Positions 16,322 through 20,556 of a stretch of DNA of 20,556 nucleotides are shown in pieces. The stretch covers positions 1 through 20,556 of the forward strand of contig JAFNAU010000015.1 in the NCBI GenBank assembly GCA_017860335.1. The letters run 5' to 3'. The position numbers were made by a program, and so were the translations under genes. The stretch is from Bacteroidota bacterium (lineage in GTDB: Bacteria; Bacteroidota; Bacteroidia; Bacteroidales; Paludibacteraceae). The first letter of the stretch is position 1. Each line of letters starts with the position of its first letter. Under the pieces are notes generated by a model. The model was given only the letters and a program-made list of their open reading frames with translations. It was not told the origin of the DNA and did no database searches.

Positions 16322-17776
16322 ATGAAATACGTTAAAATATTTTCTATTATTACTTTTTTCCTGACACTGTTCTTAGTCGGTTGCGAAAAGGATTTAAATG
16401 TGCTTCCTCAGGATAAGATGTCGAAAGATGATTTTCTGGCCGAACCATTGTACGCTGTAGAAGTGGTAAACTCTGCTTATAATCAAATGTTGAGTTTTGA
16501 GATGTATGGCTTCCCCTGGATTGGCGTAACGAGCATAACATCGGATGATGCCGACAAAGGCTCATCGGATGGTGATGCCGGAACAGATAAAGACAAACTT
16601 GACGATCTGGCTTTTGATAAATCATTGCGTTCATTCAACGATGTCTGGAAAAGGCGTTATGAAGGAATTTACCGCTGCAACGAAGGTATTTATTATTTAG
16701 GACAGGTAAATCTGGAGGAGAATATTAAAAATCGCTATATAGGTGAATTAAAATTCCTTCGGGCCATGTTTTATTTTGATCTGGTAAGATGTTTTGGTGG
16801 TGTGCCTGTGGTGGTCGAAAAACTGGATTTCAAAGAAGAAGCCACTGTTAATCAGGTAGTTTATTCACGTAAAACAAAAGCAGAAACCTATGCTCAAATC
16901 GAAAAGGACTTAATAGATGCTGCAGCTTCACTACCATTGCAATACAACGGAGAAAATTTAGGTAGAGCCACCAAAGGCGCTGCACAGGGACTTTTGGCTA
17001 AAGTATACATGTATCAGGAAAAATGGAACGATGCATTTGCGATGGCAGGAAATGTAGTAACAAGCAAGATGTATGATTTATTACCCGATTACGCCAATGT
17101 GTGGCGTGAAGTAGGAGAAAATGGTAAAGAATCGCTTTTTGAAATTCAGGCAACGTTGGGTAAAGGTGTAAGCGGATATACCGATGTACAGAGCGGACGC
17201 GGAACTCCTGACCACGGCTGGGGTTTTAATACACCAACGGTCAATCTGGCAAATGCTTACGAGCCGGGTGATAAACGAAAAGATGGTACCATAATGTTTA
17301 CCGGACAGGTACTTTGGGATGGATTCCAAACTCCTGCTACAGGCTGGGCAAATCCAAGGTATAATTACAAAGCTTATCAAAGCCGCTCAAAGGAGTCCTG
17401 GGACGATAATAAAGGAGAAACAGCCAAAAATGTACGGTTGTTGAAATACAGCGATGTATTGCTGATAAGAGCCGAAGCAGGATATCACATCAATCAGTTA
17501 GATACAGCATTATCTATTGTTAATAAAATCAGAAAACGTGCAGGATTGATTCCACTTACCTCTGTCACATTAGATCAGATTTACAAAGAACGCCGATTGG
17601 AAATGGCAATGGAGCATGATCGATGGTTTGACATTGTTCGTACCGGAAAAGCATCTGCTGCAATGTCAGCTGTAGGCAAAGTGTTTATTCAGGGTAAACA
17701 CGAACTGTTTCCAATACCTGAAGAACAAATTACATTAAGCAAAGGAATACTTACTCAGAATCCAAATTATGATTAG
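16322..17776 (+). CDS. SusD/RagB-type surface glycan-binding lipoprotein
   Basis: A 484-residue lipoprotein that caps the SusC barrel and binds glycan at the cell surface. The lipobox LVGC places the lipidated cysteine at 21, followed by EKD, acidic residues of the kind that favour surface export in Bacteroidota. The SusD fold is shown by an N-terminal region around SAYNQMLSFEMYG, the tetratricopeptide-like helices (IGELKFLRAMFYFDLVRCFGGVPVV, GAAQGLLAKVYMYQEKW) and the typical C-terminal block (VLLIRAEAGY, ALSIVNKIRKRAG, IYKERRLEMAMEHDRWFDIVR) and LFPIPEEQI. The length is slightly short of typical members (about 500-600), but both ends are present. Confidence 0.95.
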   Translation: MKYVKIFSIITFFLTLFLVGCEKDLNVLPQDKMSKDDFLAEPLYAVEVVNSAYNQMLSFEMYGFPWIGVTSITSDDADKGSSDGDAGTDKDKLDDLAFDKSLRSFNDVWKRRYEGIYRCNEGIYYLGQVNLEENIKNRYIGELKFLRAMFYFDLVRCFGGVPVVVEKLDFKEEATVNQVVYSRKTKAETYAQIEKDLIDAAASLPLQYNGENLGRATKGAAQGLLAKVYMYQEKWNDAFAMAGNVVTSKMYDLLPDYANVWREVGENGKESLFEIQATLGKGVSGYTDVQSGRGTPDHGWGFNTPTVNLANAYEPGDKRKDGTIMFTGQVLWDGFQTPATGWANPRYNYKAYQSRSKESWDDNKGETAKNVRLLKYSDVLLIRAEAGYHINQLDTALSIVNKIRKRAGLIPLTSVTLDQIYKERRLEMAMEHDRWFDIVRTGKASAAMSAVGKVFIQGKHELFPIPEEQITLSKGILTQNPNYD

Positions 17777-17838
17777 GATATCTATTATTAAAAGAATATA
17801 CTAAAAATCAAATTATTAACCTCTTTAAAAACAAAAAA

Positions 17839-18720
17839 ATGAAAACATTAAAAATTTTCGGATTAATTGCATTAGCAACTTTTGCATTTACATTTACTGG
17901 ATGTAAAAAAGACGAACCAAAACTTCCACCCATTGGAGGATACGATAATGCTGATGAAGTGGGAAAAGCAGATTTGGTTGCTTATTGGCCATTAAATGGT
18001 GATGGTAACGAATCATTGTCAAGTTCAGCACCTGCCAAGTCAAGTAATGTAACCTGGGTGGATGGGATAAAAGGTAAAGCTGCAAGCTTCAATGTGGGAT
18101 ACCTGGCATATAATACCATAGCCAACTTAGGTACCAATCTTAATGGTGGTTTTACTGTAAGTTCATGGGTGAAACTGACGAATAACGGAGCAAATTCTTC
18201 TGTAATTTTCTCCTTATCACGTCCTAACGAGTGGGCAGGAAGTATCAATTTCATGTCTGAAACCGGCTGGATGCCTGCAACAAGCGATAGCTTAACTGTA
18301 AAAGGTCTTATCGTTTCAAGTACAGATTTGGGATGGCAGGATTCAAGAAATACTGTCAAAGCAAGCGCAGCCGATATTGCAGCTGGTCATATTGCTTATC
18401 CTAACAAAATTGGAGGAAAATGGGCACACGTGGTACTTACCTGGAACAATACAACAAAACTTCTGAAAGTGTATGTAAACGGTATAAAAATCTCTAACCC
18501 GGTTTGGGAAAACAGAGATAACACCGGTACTAAAAACTTTGTTGTAACAACTCCTTGCCATCCTATTCTCGGAGCATTTGAAACGTTCGCTAACGGTACT
18601 ACTACTGATGCCTGGAATACAGGACTGAAAGGCGAATTGGACGAGGTACGTGTTTGGAAACGTGAATTAGTTCTGGCTGATATTGGAGCTCTTTATGAAC
18701 TCGAAAAAGCAGGCAGATAA
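17839..18720 (+). CDS. LamG/concanavalin-A-like surface lipoprotein, likely glycan-binding
   Basis: 293 residues. Lipobox FTGC puts the lipidated cysteine at 22, followed by KKDEP, compatible with surface display. From about residue 45 a LamG-like jelly roll can be read: ADLVAYWPLNGDGNES, GIKGKAASFN, GGFTVSSWVKLTNN, KWAHVVLTWNNTTKLLKVYVNG, and GELDEVRVWKREL. No catalytic acid pair typical of a GH16 enzyme (ExDxxE) is seen, so binding is more likely than hydrolysis. Its place right after SusD is where PULs usually encode a second surface glycan-binding protein. Binding to beta-1,2-glucan is inferred from context only; this domain is not an established beta-1,2-glucan binder. Confidence 0.82.
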   Translation: MKTLKIFGLIALATFAFTFTGCKKDEPKLPPIGGYDNADEVGKADLVAYWPLNGDGNESLSSSAPAKSSNVTWVDGIKGKAASFNVGYLAYNTIANLGTNLNGGFTVSSWVKLTNNGANSSVIFSLSRPNEWAGSINFMSETGWMPATSDSLTVKGLIVSSTDLGWQDSRNTVKASAADIAAGHIAYPNKIGGKWAHVVLTWNNTTKLLKVYVNGIKISNPVWENRDNTGTKNFVVTTPCHPILGAFETFANGTTTDAWNTGLKGELDEVRVWKRELVLADIGALYELEKAGR

Positions 18721-18754
18721 AATCATTTGAGTAAGTAGTTAATGATTCAGAAAA

Positions 18755-18784
18755 ATAAACTGTGGGAAAAATCCCACAGTTTAT
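18755..18784 (+). terminator. Intra-operon hairpin before the second GH144-like gene
   Basis: A perfect 13-bp stem (18755-18767 with 18772-18784, core ACTGTGGGA / TCCCACAGT) has a 4-base AAAA loop and is followed by TAGTTTA, not a strong T tract. It lies 14 bases before the ATG at 18798. It could be a weak terminator, an RNA processing or stability element that sets the level of the last gene apart from the SusCD genes, or a 3' end protector. Confidence 0.6.
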
Positions 18785-18797
18785 AGTTTACAATAAG

Positions 18798-20447
18798 ATG
18801 AAAACAAAATTTTTATATGTTCTCACTGCACTAACCGTATTTTCTTTATTCTATTCTTGTAAAGAACCGCCGATTCCGCTTTCCAGTGCATATATAGAAT
18901 CATTATCGGTGAATGGTAAAAGCCTGTCATCAGATGGTACCGCCATGAATGTGCCCATTGATTCGGTAATTATTCAGGTAATCTTTTCTACAGAAATTGA
19001 CAATTTAAAAATCAGCCCGGATAAAATCTATGTCAGCAACAATGATAAAGTTCAATTTGAAATTTTGACTACAGAAAATCCAAGAGAATTGAAACTTAAA
19101 CTAAAGGACAAACTTAATTATTATACAAAATACACACTCTATATTAATTCAGGTGAAAATCTGGGTGTTAATATAATAGACAACAGTAAGGTGAATTTTC
19201 TTACCGAACTGGATACCACACCCAAATTTCCTGTCATTTCCACCGACAGTCTGCTCACATTGGTACAGAAGCAAACTTTCCGTTATTTCTGGGACTATGC
19301 GCATCCGGTTTCGGGGTTTGCGCGTGAGAGGTTGGGTTCAGGCGAAACAGTAACCACCGGTGGTACCGGATTTGGTCTGATGGCCATTCTGGTGGGCATC
19401 GAACGGAGTTTTATTACCCGAAGTCAGGGGTATGAACAGATTAATAAAATAGTCAGCTTTCTGAGCAGACCCCAAACGGATAAGTTTCATGGAGCATTTC
19501 CGCACTGGATGAACGGTACAACCGGTAAAGTCATTCCTTTCAGTACCAAAGATAACGGAGCAGATCTCATAGAAACATCATTTCTGATGCAGGGTTTACT
19601 TACCGTTCAGGCATATTTCAAATTCGGTAATTCGTCTGAACAAGCCATGTGTGCAGCCATACAACAACTTTGGGAAAAGGTGGAATGGAACTGGTTTCAG
19701 AAAAACGGGGAACAAAAACTCTACTGGCACTGGTCGCCCGATTATAAATGGGATATGAATATGCCCATAACGGGCTGGAATGAAGGATTGATTGCCTATG
19801 TACTTGCCGCGTCATCACCTACATTTCCCATCACTAAACCGGTGTATGACAACGGCTGGGCGCGTAACGGAGCTATGAAAAACGGCAATGCGTATTATGG
19901 CGTTACCTTACCGCTGGGCGAAGGTTACGGTGGTCCTTTATTCTTTACACATTATTCTTTCTTAGGCCTTGATCCACGTAATTTGTCGGATGTGTATGCT
20001 AATTACTGGACGCAGAATTTGGCTCATGCAAAAATCAATTACAATTATTGTGTTGCCAATCCCAGGGGATATTACGGCTACGGTGAAAATTGCTGGGGAC
20101 TGACTGCCAGCGATTTCCCTGATGGATATACGGCTTCGTCACCTTCCAACGATCGGGGAACGATAGCTCCCACAGCAGCGCTTGCCTCTTTTCCTTACAC
20201 ACCGGTAGAGAGCGTGAAAGCGTTGAACTTCTTTTATTACACGCTGGGCAACCGCATCTGGGGTGAATATGGATTTAAGGATGCTTTTTCTTTGTCGCGG
20301 CGCTGGTTTGCCGAATCGTATCTGGCTATTGATCAGGGACCTGTTATTATCATGATTGAGAATTATCGCTCCGGATTAATCTGGAATAATTTCATGAGTT
20401 GCCCCGATGTGAAATCAGGTTTAACGAAACTGGGCTTCAACTATTAA
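18798..20447 (+). CDS. GH144-like beta-1,2-glucanase, surface lipoprotein type
   Basis: 549 residues from the ATG at 18798; an in-frame GTG at 18762 lies inside a hairpin and would spoil the signal peptide, so it was not used. The lipobox LFYSC gives a lipidated cysteine at 21, followed by KEPP. Residues about 30-135 form an Ig-like (Big_5 or SbsA-like) domain (INVPIDSVIIQVIFSTEI region, YTKYTLYI). The PF10091 glycoamylase-like barrel follows: TGGTGFGLMAILVGIER, FHGAFPHWMNG, DNGADLIETSFLMQGLL, WNWF, YWHWSPDYKW, YGGPLFFTHYSFLGL, and SYLAIDQGPVIIMIENYRSG. It shares most of these blocks with the protein encoded at 11698. Being a lipoprotein, it is the better candidate for an endo-beta-1,2-glucanase that cuts polymer at the cell surface. 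The last 109 bases of the window hold no clear terminator or gene. Confidence 0.86.
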   Translation: MKTKFLYVLTALTVFSLFYSCKEPPIPLSSAYIESLSVNGKSLSSDGTAMNVPIDSVIIQVIFSTEIDNLKISPDKIYVSNNDKVQFEILTTENPRELKLKLKDKLNYYTKYTLYINSGENLGVNIIDNSKVNFLTELDTTPKFPVISTDSLLTLVQKQTFRYFWDYAHPVSGFARERLGSGETVTTGGTGFGLMAILVGIERSFITRSQGYEQINKIVSFLSRPQTDKFHGAFPHWMNGTTGKVIPFSTKDNGADLIETSFLMQGLLTVQAYFKFGNSSEQAMCAAIQQLWEKVEWNWFQKNGEQKLYWHWSPDYKWDMNMPITGWNEGLIAYVLAASSPTFPITKPVYDNGWARNGAMKNGNAYYGVTLPLGEGYGGPLFFTHYSFLGLDPRNLSDVYANYWTQNLAHAKINYNYCVANPRGYYGYGENCWGLTASDFPDGYTASSPSNDRGTIAPTAALASFPYTPVESVKALNFFYYTLGNRIWGEYGFKDAFSLSRRWFAESYLAIDQGPVIIMIENYRSGLIWNNFMSCPDVKSGLTKLGFNY

Positions 20448-20556
20448 TAAACAAATCTTCTTCTAATCATTATTATTGTTTTTTCGAGTAATTTGATAGT
20501 TTTTATAGGTATATGGTGAATTTAGTTTGCCAAACTGCTTGTAATTTAAAGTTAAT

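Noticed and set aside
18762..18797. GTG start extending the last glucanase
   Set aside because: It lies within a perfect hairpin and puts 12 residues before a clear lipoprotein signal; ATG 18798 is better.
20448..20556. Small inverted repeat AGTTTG-C-CAAACT at 20524-20536
   Set aside because: Six bases per arm with a one-base centre is too short to support a terminator or an operator by itself.

Overview
The window looks like a chromosomal segment from a member of the Bacteroidota, most likely order Bacteroidales. The evidence is a SusC/SusD pair inside a polysaccharide utilisation locus (PUL), Bacteroidota-type promoters (TTTG, 19-21 bases, TAnnTTTG), A-rich leaders without clear Shine-Dalgarno sites, a fused SecDF, and a one-piece membrane sensor with a beta-propeller, a Y_Y_Y domain and a LuxR-type helix-turn-helix. 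Genus cannot be fixed from sequence alone.

Region 1 (1-1426) is a secreted GH29 alpha-L-fucosidase with its own promoter element. Region 2 (1427-2850) is a small accessory patch beside an initiator tRNA-fMet gene on the minus strand. Reading the minus strand from the intact tRNA: tRNA-fMet, its terminator, a decayed tRNA 3'-half, an 80-residue GIY-YIG nuclease gene, a second tRNA 3'-half carrying a perfect 16-bp palindrome, a copy of the tRNA terminator, and a third tRNA 3'-half with a near-perfect version of the palindrome. A Vat/CatB-type acetyltransferase gene lies at the far end on the plus strand. The arrangement looks like repeated insertion or duplication at tRNA-fMet linked to the GIY-YIG gene, and is the most novel feature here.

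Region 3 (2983-6124) is secDF with its promoter and a strong terminator. The reading frame is broken at two points (about 4600 and about 5822). At each point a block of conserved sequence is missing and the frame changes, so this is either an assembly error or a real pseudogene.

Region 4 (6223-20447) is a PUL predicted to use beta-1,2-glucan. A membrane-spanning LuxR-type regulator is followed by an operon-like run: GH3 beta-glucosidase (BglX type), a GH144-like enzyme with a signal peptide, SusC, SusD, a LamG-like surface lipoprotein, and a second GH144-like enzyme that is a lipoprotein. The inferred flow is: the surface GH144 lipoprotein cuts the polymer, LamG-like protein and SusD bind it, SusC imports oligosaccharides, the periplasmic GH144 trims them (perhaps to sophorose), and GH3 releases glucose. 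The intergenic region before GH3 holds phased TAGGGCT repeats that may be the regulator's operator.
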